Shown: positions 26,767-36,206, numbered from the stretch's first letter. The stretch is 64,000 nucleotides of DNA from Bacteroidales bacterium (GCA_015061185.1 SUWZ01000007.1:1-64000); one strand, 5' to 3'. Numbers and translations are program-made. Notes: a model not told the origin generated them from the sequence alone.

Positions 26767-26855
26767 GACGTTGTTAAATTTTAACCCCATAGATGACTAA
26801 GTTTACGATTTGAACCTGCGAATAAAGTTAAAAAAAAATTTAAACAACATCTAAA

Positions 26856-27797
26856 ATGTTTACTAAATTTGTTGAGTCGAAAAACATAAAAACACAATTC
26901 ATGAAAGAGAGAGAAAAGGAGATTAAACGAATTACTATAATAGGAGGTGTAGCAAATACAATTCTATCAATAATAAAAGTATTGGTAGGAATTTTCGGGA
27001 AAAGTGCAGCTATGATTGCAGACGGAATTCATTCCCTTTCTGATTTGGTAAGTGACGCAGTAGTACTTATTTTTACCCATATATCATCGAAGGGGAAAGA
27101 CAAAAGACATGCCTTTGGCCATGGAAAGTTTGAGACATTAGCCACACTCATTGTAAGTATAATACTTATGATTGTTGCGGCAATACTCATGTCAGAAGGA
27201 ATTCAATCCATCCTTGATGTTCTAAATGGGAAGACGATTCCTGCTCCGGGTCACATTGCCCTATGGGCAGCCATTGTCAGCATTGTAATAAAGGAGTTGT
27301 TATATCAAGCAACTGTAAAAGTTGGGAAAAACGTAAATAGTCCTATTGTAATTGCCAATGCATGGCATCACCGAAGTGACGCACTCTCATCAATTGGAGC
27401 ATTTATTGGTATAGCCGGAGCTATTTTTCTTGGAGACAAATGGACTATTTTAGACCCCATCGTCTCTTGCGGAATCAGTATATTCATCATAGTAATTGCC
27501 ATAAAAATGGCATTACCTTGCTTAGAAGAACTACTTGAATCATCTCTCCCCGAAGAAGTAGAGAAAGAGATAATAGAAATAACACAATCTGTTATGGGTG
27601 TAGAAGATATACATGATTTAAAGACACGACGCAATGGAATTTCCTTTATCATTGATGCTCATGTTGTGGTAAATCCTGATATTTCTGTTGTGCAATCACA
27701 CGACATTGCTACCAATGTTGAAAAGAAATTAAAACAGAAATATGGTCATGAAACGCAAGTCTCTATTCATATAGAACCCGGCAAAGAAGCCGAATAA
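26856..27797 (+). CDS. Cation diffusion facilitator (CDF) metal transporter
   Basis: The 313-aa product has about six transmembrane helices and a C-terminal cytoplasmic domain. Metal-binding HxxxD pairs are in helix 2 (MIADGIHSLSDLVSD) and helix 5 (NAWHHRSDALSS). The His/Asp-rich GHGKFETLATL loop is also typical. It exports Zn, Fe, Mn or similar divalent ions against protons. The track start gives a 15-residue extension; the ATG at 26901 (MKEREKEIKRIT) is an equally good start and closer to the family's usual N-terminus. The gene is isolated on the plus strand between the AraC-type regulator and the tra operon. Confidence 0.92.
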   Translation: MFTKFVESKNIKTQFMKEREKEIKRITIIGGVANTILSIIKVLVGIFGKSAAMIADGIHSLSDLVSDAVVLIFTHISSKGKDKRHAFGHGKFETLATLIVSIILMIVAAILMSEGIQSILDVLNGKTIPAPGHIALWAAIVSIVIKELLYQATVKVGKNVNSPIVIANAWHHRSDALSSIGAFIGIAGAIFLGDKWTILDPIVSCGISIFIIVIAIKMALPCLEELLESSLPEEVEKEIIEITQSVMGVEDIHDLKTRRNGISFIIDAHVVVNPDISVVQSHDIATNVEKKLKQKYGHETQVSIHIEPGKEAE

Positions 27798-27821
27798 TCC
27801 GTCTTTAAATTAATAAAAAAA

Positions 27822-27852
27822 GCCCTACAATCCCTTGCAAGACTTTCTCAAA
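27822..27852 (-). terminator. Possible terminator of the tra operon
   Basis: On the minus strand an imperfect stem AAGTCTTGC...GTAGGGCTT with G-U pairs is followed by TTTTTTATTAAT. It lies about 35 nt after the traN stop. The hairpin is imperfect but the T-run is good. Confidence 0.4.
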
Positions 27853-27884
27853 CCTGTTTAGTTTCAAAATATATATTTACATAG

Positions 27885-28997
27885 TTAAGGCTTTGAATAT
27901 AGGTGTTTTGCATTCAGCAAAACTTTATTAGGTACGGTAAATTTAATATGTCTTCCTCCATTCTTTTCAAAGAGTTCGAAGAATAGATTATGCTTGTTAG
28001 GTATGGTAAATCTCTTAAAAAAGAAGACAACCGAATAGCAACCTTTTGCAGCAATCCGCTCCGACTCACTTTCAGAATAAATATATATAGGGATTTTTTC
28101 ATCTGTTTGAAATGCTTGTTTCTTTGAAGTCCTTTTGTTGATTACGTAACTTTTGATAAAATCAATCTCGTAATCCACTTGAGAATTATTTTGGACATCC
28201 AAAAAAAACATCATAACATCATTATGTACAAATATCGAACGAAGTCCAAAAACCATTTTATTCTCCATAACTCCTAAATTTCTCAATTGTGTGCCCTCTT
28301 TTAATATCTTTTTAGCCAAATTTTTCATTTCAGGTTCTCTCAAAGAATAGTCTGAAAAAATAGCTTCCACTTGACTCTCATTCGAAATATTGTAATTGAC
28401 AACATTCGGAGATTCATTATAGGTGACGATAAAAGGATAAAGGTTCCCATCTTCTGTAACTATAGTAAGAGAAGTTTCGTCAAAAAATTCAAAACCGGAT
28501 GCAACAGATTTACATTTTATAACATTATCAATGCCCTCAGCTTGTTCTGCAATAATTGTATCTACACCGGCACTGACCTCCACCACTTTTTTATCAAAAA
28601 TAAGATGACTTGTTTGTTTATGAGAAAGTTCTATTTCATAAAAAGGGATTTCAGAACGAACGTCACTCACTTGAAAAGCAATAAAGGGTAAGTTGGTTCC
28701 ATAATTGAGTTTAAAAGTATGAACAATACCATCCATAGTGATAATTGTAATACTTGTGCTTTCGAAATAAGGAATTTCACTTTTGATCCTTAGAATAGAA
28801 GGGATAACACTCTTTTCGATACGAATATCTTCTGTTCCCATATCAGCATACTTGATGTCACTATTAAATTTCAGATAGAGCCATTTCGTGTCAGAAATTT
28901 CCAACGAATCAGTCTTACTTCCTACTAAATTGGCAGCAAAAAGAGCCGGAAAATAGAAACAAAACAATATACATAAATACAATTTCCTATTTTTCAT
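27885..28997 (-). CDS. traN: Conjugative transposon protein TraN (VirB9-like, DUF4138)
   Basis: The 370-aa product has a signal peptide (ending FPALFAANLV). The C-terminal half contains DVQNNSQVDYEIDFIKSYVINKRTSKKQAFQ, the conserved core of the Bacteroides TraN/DUF4138 family. TraN is an outer-membrane-associated channel protein thought to match VirB9 of other type IV secretion systems. The gene is the last of the tra operon and overlaps traM by 11 nt. In CTnDOT-like elements traO, traP and traQ follow; here they do not, and an unrelated CDF gene converges on it. A 56-bp copy of its core sits at 26711-26766. Confidence 0.88.
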   Translation of the reverse strand: MKNRKLYLCILFCFYFPALFAANLVGSKTDSLEISDTKWLYLKFNSDIKYADMGTEDIRIEKSVIPSILRIKSEIPYFESTSITIITMDGIVHTFKLNYGTNLPFIAFQVSDVRSEIPFYEIELSHKQTSHLIFDKKVVEVSAGVDTIIAEQAEGIDNVIKCKSVASGFEFFDETSLTIVTEDGNLYPFIVTYNESPNVVNYNISNESQVEAIFSDYSLREPEMKNLAKKILKEGTQLRNLGVMENKMVFGLRSIFVHNDVMMFFLDVQNNSQVDYEIDFIKSYVINKRTSKKQAFQTDEKIPIYIYSESESERIAAKGCYSVVFFFKRFTIPNKHNLFFELFEKNGGRHIKFTVPNKVLLNAKHLYSKP

Positions 28998-30129
28998 TCG
29001 TCTTAATTATTAGTTTATAGTTAGCCGGCAAAGTAACTTTAGTTCTACGAATTGAACCGGTAACTACATTTTTTGCAGCATTAACAATTGCATTTGCTCC
29101 GGAACTCACAATCCCTGTAAGTCCGCTAAAATTAACATCCGCAGAAGAAACAGTCTCACTTGAAGCCTCTGTTTTAGCATCATTTACCAAATTGTCCGGA
29201 ATATAAATTCCCAAGAAACCATCTTGATCATATATCCTCCCTCTGAAAGGATAAATATTATTCCGAAATGCTATATTTTCAATATCAATATTTACTCTAT
29301 TCTCGGAAAACGAAGCCATACCAAAAATGATTGTATTACGCGGAATCATAAAACCATCAACCTCAATCGGGTCTAATATTCTCAACTTAATTTGAGAAGA
29401 TTCTGTAATGTCCTTTTGTTCTCCATGAATCACAGCTCGAACACTCCCTTTGGGAGCTGTGGAGGTAGCTGAAACACCTAACGTTCTAAATCCATTTTTA
29501 TTTTTAGTTGTCTTTACCTCTTTTTCATTTTCAGTTGGTTCATCTTCTGTCGAAGAAGATGTTTGTGGCAGTTCATTCACAACTTTCTTACCATAATACA
29601 ACTCCTGTAACCGACGTTCTCTTTCTGCAATTTCTGCTTGCATTTTGGCCTCCCAATCTTCCGCAGTCTCATCCTTTGCTGTTCTTGTAGCACTTCCACC
29701 ACTCCCTTTTCGAGGAGTCCTTTGAGCAATCTGTTTTCTATTGGGAATAATCGGGGCTCCCGAAGAACCAACAACCACCTCTTTTAGAGTCTCAAATAGA
29801 CTTTCGTCAATAGTTGTATCCAAAATATTTGTCTCTTTCTCCACGTCCTCTTCCAAAAACAGAAACGAATTATTTGCCTCTTCCAACTCCTTTTCTTGCT
29901 TCAGTAGATGAGTAGCCTGCTTGAAAGCCTCTAACCTATCATTAGGAATTTCGTCCACCATTACATCAGGCAAAGTATCAAGATTTAATGCAACTTCTTC
30001 AACCGAATAATTCGCTTGTGACCCACCTCCCAGCATATAGAAAATAGACAAAAAACCGACAAAGAAAAAGAGTGTACACCCCTGAACAATAAGCAATTTC
30101 CTTTTTAATTTATCATCAATTTTCATCAT
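28987..30129 (-). CDS. traM: Conjugative transposon protein TraM (VirB10-like)
   Basis: The 380-aa product has one N-terminal transmembrane helix (about 11-33, LIVQGCTLFFFVGFLSIFYM). A long charged middle part with an E/K/R-rich coiled stretch (about 155-175, MQAEIAERERRLQELYYGKK) follows. The C-terminal domain has LRILDPIEVDGFMIPRNTIIFGMASFS and FRGRIYDQDGFLGIYIPD, which matches the Bacteroides TraM family. By analogy it spans the periplasm like VirB10 and couples inner and outer membrane parts of the channel. It overlaps the small traL-like gene by 14 nt and traN by 11 nt, so expression is tightly coupled. Confidence 0.9.
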   Translation of the reverse strand: MMKIDDKLKRKLLIVQGCTLFFFVGFLSIFYMLGGGSQANYSVEEVALNLDTLPDVMVDEIPNDRLEAFKQATHLLKQEKELEEANNSFLFLEEDVEKETNILDTTIDESLFETLKEVVVGSSGAPIIPNRKQIAQRTPRKGSGGSATRTAKDETAEDWEAKMQAEIAERERRLQELYYGKKVVNELPQTSSSTEDEPTENEKEVKTTKNKNGFRTLGVSATSTAPKGSVRAVIHGEQKDITESSQIKLRILDPIEVDGFMIPRNTIIFGMASFSENRVNIDIENIAFRNNIYPFRGRIYDQDGFLGIYIPDNLVNDAKTEASSETVSSADVNFSGLTGIVSSGANAIVNAAKNVVTGSIRRTKVTLPANYKLIIKTNEK

Positions 30130-30433
30130 CTTTTCGCATATTAAGTGTATCCACCCCCTCCACTAACATCAAAAAAGAATCTTTAGAGGCTGAAAAATGG
30201 TCGTGAACACGATTCAGTTCATTACTAAGTGCATCTAATTGATCTTGTGAAATCGTCTGATTATCTCCCGAAGATATACTTTGCCACCCCTCAGATGTAC
30301 GCATAATTTTTATCACAGACTTAGTTGCAAAACCCAGAATCAAGATAGAACAAAGAAGAATAACGTATGTTTTTCTTTCAACAACCGGAATTTTGTTTAA
30401 ATACTCCGACAATTTTTCTTTTAAATTATTCAT
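30116..30433 (-). CDS. Small membrane protein in the TraL position
   Basis: The 105-aa product has a single transmembrane helix (about 22-44, KTYVILLCSILILGFATKSVI) and a hydrophilic C-terminus rich in Asp, Ser and Asn. It lies between traK and traM, which is the position of traL in CTnDOT-type operons, and has similar size and topology. The sequence itself is too short and too variable to confirm the family. It overlaps traM by 14 nt and follows traK after 15 nt. Confidence 0.65.
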   Translation of the reverse strand: MNNLKEKLSEYLNKIPVVERKTYVILLCSILILGFATKSVIKIMRTSEGWQSISSGDNQTISQDQLDALSNELNRVHDHFSASKDSFLMLVEGVDTLNMRKDDEN

Positions 30434-30448
30434 AAAATAGACAATATA

Positions 30449-31069
30449 TTATCGTTGAACACTTTTAATTTCGGTCATATCATTTACCTGCCAATTATTA
30501 ATAATAAAACCATGCGGATTATTGTCTGAACGAGGAGAATTAATCAATTCACAAGATGTTATAAGTCGGTAATAAGAGACAGAAGATCTTCTCATGATAG
30601 AACTCACAGCATAAGTCTTAGCCGTATAGGGATAAACATCCATATTCAAGCAAATTGAATCGATACGAATTTCATTAATAATTCCTGCACCAATCATCTT
30701 TTGGTAATAACCACTTTCCTGACGAGTTTTATAAAATTCAAGGGCAGAATTATCAGCCAAGAATAGAGCCTGTTTCACGTTATCTTCGATAGCAGCACCA
30801 TCAGGAGCTAAAGTAAAGAACAGCTCATGAAACCATTTAACGTGTGCTTTAGCCTCTGCCGGTTTATTCATATAAACATCTTGCGAAAGAGCCAACATCA
30901 AAGATTTCCCATTATCTAATACGTAAACTTTTTCTCTCTGTTTTTCAGCAAATTGATAGGATTGAAATATCGCATAAGCCGACACTCCCAAAGCGAGAAG
31001 AGTAATTCCAATCAAATAGAATCGAGAGAGCGCAAATGCCCCTTGAATATTTCTCAAACTTTTTAACAT
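30449..31069 (-). CDS. traK: Conjugative transposon protein TraK (VirB8-like)
   Basis: The 206-aa product has an N-terminal helix (about 15-36, FYLIGITLLALGVSAYAIFQSY) and a periplasmic domain beginning EKQREKVYVLDNGKSLMLAL. The conserved stretch EAKAHVKWFHELFFTLAPDGAAIEDNVKQALFLAD is characteristic of Bacteroides TraK. It is the VirB8-like scaffold subunit of the channel. Its ATG overlaps the end of traJ by 7 nt. The start is confirmed by MLKSLRNIQGAF, the standard N-terminus of the family. Confidence 0.92.
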   Translation of the reverse strand: MLKSLRNIQGAFALSRFYLIGITLLALGVSAYAIFQSYQFAEKQREKVYVLDNGKSLMLALSQDVYMNKPAEAKAHVKWFHELFFTLAPDGAAIEDNVKQALFLADNSALEFYKTRQESGYYQKMIGAGIINEIRIDSICLNMDVYPYTAKTYAVSSIMRRSSVSYYRLITSCELINSPRSDNNPHGFIINNWQVNDMTEIKSVQR

Positions 31070-32154
31070 TGTTGCACATTTTTAGGTAAGACCTCTTGTT
31101 TAATTTGAGGTTGAAAAATAACCTTTGCACCCTTCGCTTTTCTAAAGAACTTCAGCACATTTGAAGGCAAACCGGAACTTGATGCACCTCCAATCATTCT
31201 TGCTGCAGCTGCAGAGCCGGCAATAGTAATTCCTCCCATAAGTCCTTCCATTGTTCCGGCACTTACAACATAAGAGGCAATATTCGGTATCATCAAGTAT
31301 AAAACTATGAATGCGATTAAGAAAATGATATATGAAATTGTTATAGACATTAAAGCAGAATCAACGCTTGACATCGAGTCTGTCAACGCAGCAATAGCCT
31401 CTTTGTAATATTCGATATGCGTGCTTATCAACAATACATTCAACTTATTAATAATCACATCCATAATATTTGCGATGGGAATAAATAAGCAAACATTTAT
31501 ATATTTCCCCACCCAAGAGACCCAATTACCTTTAAAAGCAGGCAAAACAGACATAGCAAAAGCAAAAGGCCCCAAAACAATTAAAATAATTCGGAAAGCA
31601 TAACTCACCACTCTGAGAGTCAACTTTATAGCACCAAAAATAATTGAAGCAAAGTATTCCAATGACTCCAGAAGGAGATTAATGCAATTATCCAATAAAT
31701 GTTCAAAGAAAGTGGTCACAGAACTCACTTTGAAAATATTGCTCCAAAAGGTTGTTCCTTCTTGCTCCAAAGCAGCCTCTTTTTCTCTAAACTCAGTTCT
31801 CACATCCACCAACTTTTCTTTCTCTTTCATCAATTCCTTTCTATCTAACGCCAAATTCTCTGTATAAGCATTAATAGGAGACAAAATACCATCAACAAGA
31901 TTATATACCAATGAGAAGTTCATAATAACAATTCCAATAATGAAGGGCCGAATAAGCACAGAGAAATCGATCGGACTCCCTTTTGCCCAAGTTTTCATTA
32001 ATAAATTTCCCAAATAAACAAGAGCAAACATTCCACACAGAAAAAAACACAATTCTGTTAATCCGGAAAGTTTTTCCAAGCAACCATTAAATAAATTCTC
32101 TGCAAACTTATTAGAAAACAAAGAGGAAAGGTTAATAGTAGATTCGTTATTCAT
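31063..32154 (-). CDS. traJ: Conjugative transposon protein TraJ (VirB6-like)
   Basis: The 363-aa polytopic membrane protein has about 6-7 helices, for example LCFFLCGMFALVYLGNLLMKTWAKG at the N-terminus and ISYIIFLIAFIVLYLMIPNIASYVVSAG near the C-terminus. A charged linker (KELMKEKEKLVDVRTEFREK, about 108-127) lies in between. The pattern and the position between traI and traK fit TraJ, the VirB6-like inner membrane channel component. It starts 3 nt after traI stops and overlaps traK by 7 nt. Confidence 0.88.
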   Translation of the reverse strand: MNNESTINLSSLFSNKFAENLFNGCLEKLSGLTELCFFLCGMFALVYLGNLLMKTWAKGSPIDFSVLIRPFIIGIVIMNFSLVYNLVDGILSPINAYTENLALDRKELMKEKEKLVDVRTEFREKEAALEQEGTTFWSNIFKVSSVTTFFEHLLDNCINLLLESLEYFASIIFGAIKLTLRVVSYAFRIILIVLGPFAFAMSVLPAFKGNWVSWVGKYINVCLFIPIANIMDVIINKLNVLLISTHIEYYKEAIAALTDSMSSVDSALMSITISYIIFLIAFIVLYLMIPNIASYVVSAGTMEGLMGGITIAGSAAAARMIGGASSSGLPSNVLKFFRKAKGAKVIFQPQIKQEVLPKNVQQC

Positions 32155-32157
32155 ACT

Positions 32158-32772
32158 TTAGAAATTTATAAAAGAAAACAGAAAATCTTCTCTATTTGTA
32201 GAGACATAAGGAGACAAATACCTAAGATAAATATCATTCATTTCATCCGAAGTCATTTCCATCTCTCTCTTCAAGGTTCTAAGTTCTTGAAGACGCTCAA
32301 AATCAGATAATGTCACACCTTTATCCGCATTCTTATCAGAAACAACCGCAGTTGCTTTTTTTGAAATTTCACTAATGTTATCGCAACAGTTAATCATTTC
32401 AGCAATACACATAAATTTTTCATCATTGCTGAGGAGGTCTGATTTAAAAATTGCATTTTGCATAGATTTGAAATTTTGCACAATATTTTCCCCCACAGAA
32501 ATAATATCCACCACCTCTTGGGCACTCTTTACGAAAGAGGAAACAATTTCAATATTTTGCTGTAATTTCCGACTCTGATCCAACGCTTTTCTAGCAAGAT
32601 CAATCTGTTCGATAAACTTATATTTCTGCTCAATTTGTTCTGTCATTTCTTCGGTAGCCAACACAAACCTCTGAGCCACAGATGCGGGGTCAGAAATAAC
32701 CATAGCCCCCTGCGCATACATATTTAAATGCAAAGTGATAGCCAAACAAAAAGAATAAAGTAATTTTTTCAT
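32158..32772 (-). CDS. traI: Conjugative transposon protein TraI (DUF4141)
   Basis: The 204-aa secreted protein has a signal peptide (MKKLLYSFCLAITLHLNMYAQ). The mature part begins GAMVISDPASVAQRFVLATEEM and is mostly helical coiled coil (EQIEQKYKFIEQIDLARKALDQSRKLQQ), as in the DUF4141 TraI family and reminiscent of VirB5. It is periplasmic and probably a minor pilus or tip subunit by analogy. Its ATG overlaps the traG stop by 4 nt. A traH gene, present between traG and traI in CTnDOT, is absent here. It is unrelated to the TraI relaxase of F plasmids. Confidence 0.85.
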   Translation of the reverse strand: MKKLLYSFCLAITLHLNMYAQGAMVISDPASVAQRFVLATEEMTEQIEQKYKFIEQIDLARKALDQSRKLQQNIEIVSSFVKSAQEVVDIISVGENIVQNFKSMQNAIFKSDLLSNDEKFMCIAEMINCCDNISEISKKATAVVSDKNADKGVTLSDFERLQELRTLKREMEMTSDEMNDIYLRYLSPYVSTNREDFLFSFINF

Positions 32773-35273
32773 GATTTAAATTGTTTAATATAACAAGGAA
32801 TAGCTTTTAAAATACTATTTCCATTTTCTCTCATTAGATTTTGCAATCTTCCTTTTTCTTCCTTATCAGTTGTAAAGGTACAATACTCCTCATCACTAAC
32901 TTCCACACCATAAACAGCACAAAAATTTCTCAGTGAAATAAAGACCTCTTTGTAACGAGAACGAGAAGTAAAATTCAGATTATTGTTAACAGAAAACAGG
33001 ATGTTTTGCTCTTTTTTCGATAGGGACAAAATTTCTTGAATGATTGATACCTTCTCCTTAAAATCTCTCAAATCCAATAAGATTTTACAATGAGACTGGG
33101 TAATCATAATATCTTTAATAAATTTATTCCCCACCAAATCATCAGGTTCTTGAGTAACGATAGCGATTTCACCAAAATGTTTTCGAGCCGTTCTATAAAG
33201 ATACCCGATAAAAGTTGCCATACCCTCTTTGGCAATAGCTTGCCAAGCCTCTTCAATTAACATCAATTTTCGCTGATCCGATGGCAAACGTCTGATCTTA
33301 TCCATAAAAGTGGCCATGATGATTAAAGTTACAATTGGGAAAAGTGTTTTGTTATCTTTGATGTTATCTAACTCAAAAACAATGAATCGTTTTTCAAGCA
33401 AGTTCAATTCCTCCTTTGAATTCAATAAATGCCCAAACATTCCGCCGGATTCAAAAGGTTTTAAAACTTGTATCAAATCGTCCACATCAAAATTCTCGAC
33501 TCTTACACACAATTCATTTTGGATATAAGGTTTAAAGATTGATATGAGATAATGATAAAAAGTATCAAAACAAGGAGTGATAGAACGATCATCGCAAATG
33601 ACATCAATGTAATTGTAAATTGCCACTTTTATATGAGTGGACTCAGTATTACTTAATCCCATATCCCCCTTCCATAATGTTTTTATAAGAGTGAGCAGCT
33701 GTTCTTTTTTCTCCTCTGAGTAGTCATAATTTTTCTCATAGAAGGGATTAAAAGATAGTGGTTTATCCTCAGTATAAGTAAAATATAAACCGTCATCGGA
33801 ATTCGTTTCTTCATTGATTAAATGACAAAGACCTTGATAAGAATCACCCACATCGACTAAAACGACATGACAACCCTGTTCCCAATATTGCCTTACTAAA
33901 TTGTTCGTGAAGAAAGATTTTCCCGAACCGGATGGACCAATAATCACCTTGTTACGATTGTCAATCCACCCCTTTTTTTTAGGATAATCATCCAAATCAA
34001 TTCTCACCGGTACTCCTGCCAATCTATCAGTTAAATAGATTCCAAAGTCAGAACTACCTACCATGTTTTTATAATTAGTGTCAAAGTTTAGAAAGCAACA
34101 AGCTTGCTCCAAAAAAGTCAAGAAAGTTAATTCTTTTGGATATTGAGACGCCGCTCCCGGAATACCTCCCCAAAAGACTTGAGGAACTATTTTTTCTGTT
34201 TTTGTTTTAGTACAGCAGTTAATTTTAGACATTGCCGCCTCAACCAGCGCATTCTTATCCAACAATTTATTCCAATTCTTATCCCAAGTAATTACATTAA
34301 AGGCACATTTAACAGCTCTTTTTTGGCCTTCATACGCTTCATCCAAAAACTCCATATTACGCTGCAGATTCAAACTGTTCGCTCTGGAAGCATTAGAAAA
34401 AGCCTGCTGTAATTTCCCTTTTTGGCGAATCGAATCAAGAATTTTTTTGTCATCTTCCAAAAAATAATATTGATTGAAAATATGCTCGCAATTCAAAGAC
34501 AATCCTAAATCCGCTGTAAAACTTTGCGGTACATGAAAATTGGGAGGACTTGACAATTTGGAATTATTTGAACAACTGCAAACAAAAGATGGAACTGCAT
34601 CTAAATCTGCGATTGAATGACAAGATACATAATTATCTCCTACCATAAGAGATCCATCCTCAACATGTAGATCGCTCAAAACAGTCCCTCCGGAAAATTT
34701 TAGATTTAAATATTGCTCAATAATTCCTAATTGCAAATCATCTCCCAAAAGTTCACTATCTTCTATCCGTCGTACATAAATACCATTATCCGACAAAATC
34801 TGTATAAACCGAGAAACAGCTTGAGTGAAATCATTCAACCTATTTTCATCCATTTGTTCTTTTGGTATTAACCGATTTCGACATAAAGAAGACAAAACAG
34901 AAGTAGTCTCCATATTCGCTTTACAAGAAAGGGTGATGAAAAGAAAAGAGCGATGAGATAGAAAAGATCTTCCCTGAAAATGAGAAGCATAAGCTGAACT
35001 TAAAAACGAGTTTCCACTTTGTTGTAAATCTACTTTTGAGTATGTGTAAATATCCTGTTTATGTATTATTGTATAATTGGGAAAATCTCTCATTCCGGAT
35101 ACAAAACAATTGTGCAAAGTTTTGTATCTATCAACATCAGAAGTGAACGACTCGATTAAAGTCAGTTCTAAACAAATAGTTACATCAGAAGACTTTGAAA
35201 TAAGAAATCCCCCATCCAACTTCCATAAAGGGAAAACCTTCTCTATCAAATTACTCTTTATATTAAAATTCAT
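32769..35273 (-). CDS. traG: Conjugation system ATPase TraG (VirB4-like)
   Basis: The 834-aa product has a Walker A motif (IIGPSGSGKSFF, about 442-453) and a Walker B-like segment (KLMLIEEAWQAI, about 667-678), followed by GEIAIVTQEPDD. The N-terminal part (VFPLWKLDGGFLISKSSDVTICLEL) matches the Bacteroides TraG family, which is the VirB4-type ATPase, not the F-plasmid TraG. It powers assembly of or transport through the channel at the inner membrane. Motifs look intact. It overlaps traF by 11 nt and traI by 4 nt. Confidence 0.94.
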   Translation of the reverse strand: MNFNIKSNLIEKVFPLWKLDGGFLISKSSDVTICLELTLIESFTSDVDRYKTLHNCFVSGMRDFPNYTIIHKQDIYTYSKVDLQQSGNSFLSSAYASHFQGRSFLSHRSFLFITLSCKANMETTSVLSSLCRNRLIPKEQMDENRLNDFTQAVSRFIQILSDNGIYVRRIEDSELLGDDLQLGIIEQYLNLKFSGGTVLSDLHVEDGSLMVGDNYVSCHSIADLDAVPSFVCSCSNNSKLSSPPNFHVPQSFTADLGLSLNCEHIFNQYYFLEDDKKILDSIRQKGKLQQAFSNASRANSLNLQRNMEFLDEAYEGQKRAVKCAFNVITWDKNWNKLLDKNALVEAAMSKINCCTKTKTEKIVPQVFWGGIPGAASQYPKELTFLTFLEQACCFLNFDTNYKNMVGSSDFGIYLTDRLAGVPVRIDLDDYPKKKGWIDNRNKVIIGPSGSGKSFFTNNLVRQYWEQGCHVVLVDVGDSYQGLCHLINEETNSDDGLYFTYTEDKPLSFNPFYEKNYDYSEEKKEQLLTLIKTLWKGDMGLSNTESTHIKVAIYNYIDVICDDRSITPCFDTFYHYLISIFKPYIQNELCVRVENFDVDDLIQVLKPFESGGMFGHLLNSKEELNLLEKRFIVFELDNIKDNKTLFPIVTLIIMATFMDKIRRLPSDQRKLMLIEEAWQAIAKEGMATFIGYLYRTARKHFGEIAIVTQEPDDLVGNKFIKDIMITQSHCKILLDLRDFKEKVSIIQEILSLSKKEQNILFSVNNNLNFTSRSRYKEVFISLRNFCAVYGVEVSDEEYCTFTTDKEEKGRLQNLMRENGNSILKAIPCYIKQFKS

Positions 35274-35583
35274 CTCCTTTTCTAATTATCAATGTACGAA
35301 CACGTTTGTCATTCTGGATTCTTTGATGAAGTTTTCTTGCTCCTCGCTCCATCAATAAGCCGGTTTCTCCATACTTCCCATTTAGATAATAGGCAACTCC
35401 AACAGATCCAATCATCACAATTGCTACCAAAATTATTGAGATTTCAAAAGGAAGAAACAGTCCCAAGATAAAGTAAAGTAAAACTCCAATTACAATCCCC
35501 CCTAAGGCTATAAAAACATAAATGGTTTGTAAACCTTTAAATTCAAACGATCGTCCTACCCCCTTGTTAATGGGATACTCCAT
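35263..35583 (-). CDS. traF: Conjugative transposon protein TraF (DUF4133, VirB3-like)
   Basis: The 106-aa product has the diagnostic N-terminus YPINKGVGRSFEFKGLQTIYVF, two adjacent transmembrane helices (about 23-65), and a basic tail. This matches the DUF4133/TraF family of Bacteroides conjugative elements, equated with VirB3. It lies directly downstream of the frameshifted traE (stop of traE at 35584-35586) and overlaps traG by 11 nt. Confidence 0.92.
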   Translation of the reverse strand: MEYPINKGVGRSFEFKGLQTIYVFIALGGIVIGVLLYFILGLFLPFEISIILVAIVMIGSVGVAYYLNGKYGETGLLMERGARKLHQRIQNDKRVRTLIIRKGDEF

Positions 35584-35882
35584 TTAAGCAAAAAAGAAAT
35601 TTTTAACAACCATAGAAACAACGCAAGCAATAACAAGTCCACCGACCCAACCGCCGATTTTTTTAGCCGAGTCATTATCTCCATTAAACATTTTATAGGC
35701 CACAACAGCACCGCCTACCAATGCAAATAAACCACAAACAGACATAAACAAAGTTAACGCAGGGAAACCATCTTGTCCAATTGAGTATTGGCTGCCTTTA
35801 ATGCCTCTGAAGCTTGCTTTTGAGAAAATGCCTCACAAACTACAAACAAAAAACAAACTAAATTTAAAAATCTTTTTTTCAT
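35584..35882 (-). pseudogene. traE: Conjugative transposon protein TraE (DUF4134), frameshifted
   Basis: This gene is too broken for the ORF track. From the ATG at 35882 the minus strand reads MKKRFLNLVCFLFVVCEAFSQ (a signal peptide), then KQASEALKAANTQLDKMVSLR and a TAA. In another frame, starting at the same point, it continues ALTLFMSVCGLFALVGGAVVAYKMFNGD...KKIGGWVGGL and ends at 35584. That is the two-helix TraE/DUF4134 (VirB2 pilin-like) C-terminus. Adding one C in the CCC run near 35763 (SPALTL instead of SLR-stop) restores a 99-aa protein. It may be a real mutation or a sequencing error. The other tra genes appear intact. Confidence 0.8.
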
Positions 35883-35893
35883 ATTTAAACTAT

Positions 35894-36100
35894 TTAATTA
35901 TTTACTACTTCCTCATCAAGACTAACTTTTTCATTAGCCTCAACTCCGGATAACGATTTTTTCTTTCTTAATTTATTGATTGAATCCTTTTCGCCTGATA
36001 TGCAACAAACACAGATTGACATCATAATATCCAAACACAAGCAAACAATAACATCGACGAACAGAAAATCCAACCAAGCGATTTCTGACAATCCAAACAT
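35894..36100 (-). CDS. Small membrane protein at the head of the tra operon
   Basis: The 68-aa product has a hydrophobic segment (about 8-35, AWLDFLFVDVIVCLCLDIMMSICVCC) with several cysteines and a charged C-terminal tail. I do not recognise it. It is the first gene after the tra promoter and lies 11 nt before traE, so it belongs to the operon. Its size and place would suit a leader or accessory membrane protein. Confidence 0.5.
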   Translation of the reverse strand: MFGLSEIAWLDFLFVDVIVCLCLDIMMSICVCCISGEKDSINKLRKKKSLSGVEANEKVSLDEEVVNN

Positions 36101-36206
36101 AGTTTTTATATTTTAAACGTTCACTCTTGAACCATTATCAACACCACAAAAAATCATCAGAATACAAACAAAAACTCTCTAATGCGCATGTAGTTATTTA
36201 TCACTG

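Noticed and set aside
26312-26855. Riboswitch or metal-responsive leader before the CDF gene
   Set aside because: No convincing conserved stem or known motif could be read. Only the traN fragment is supported.
35755-35770. Programmed frameshift in traE
   Set aside because: The site GUU UCC CUG does not fit the X XXY YYZ slippery pattern and no stimulatory stem was evident. A one-base deletion is simpler.
27885-36100. Calling the tra operon a complete integrative conjugative element
   Set aside because: No integrase, relaxase, coupling protein, traO-Q directly downstream, or att-like direct repeats could be found around it.
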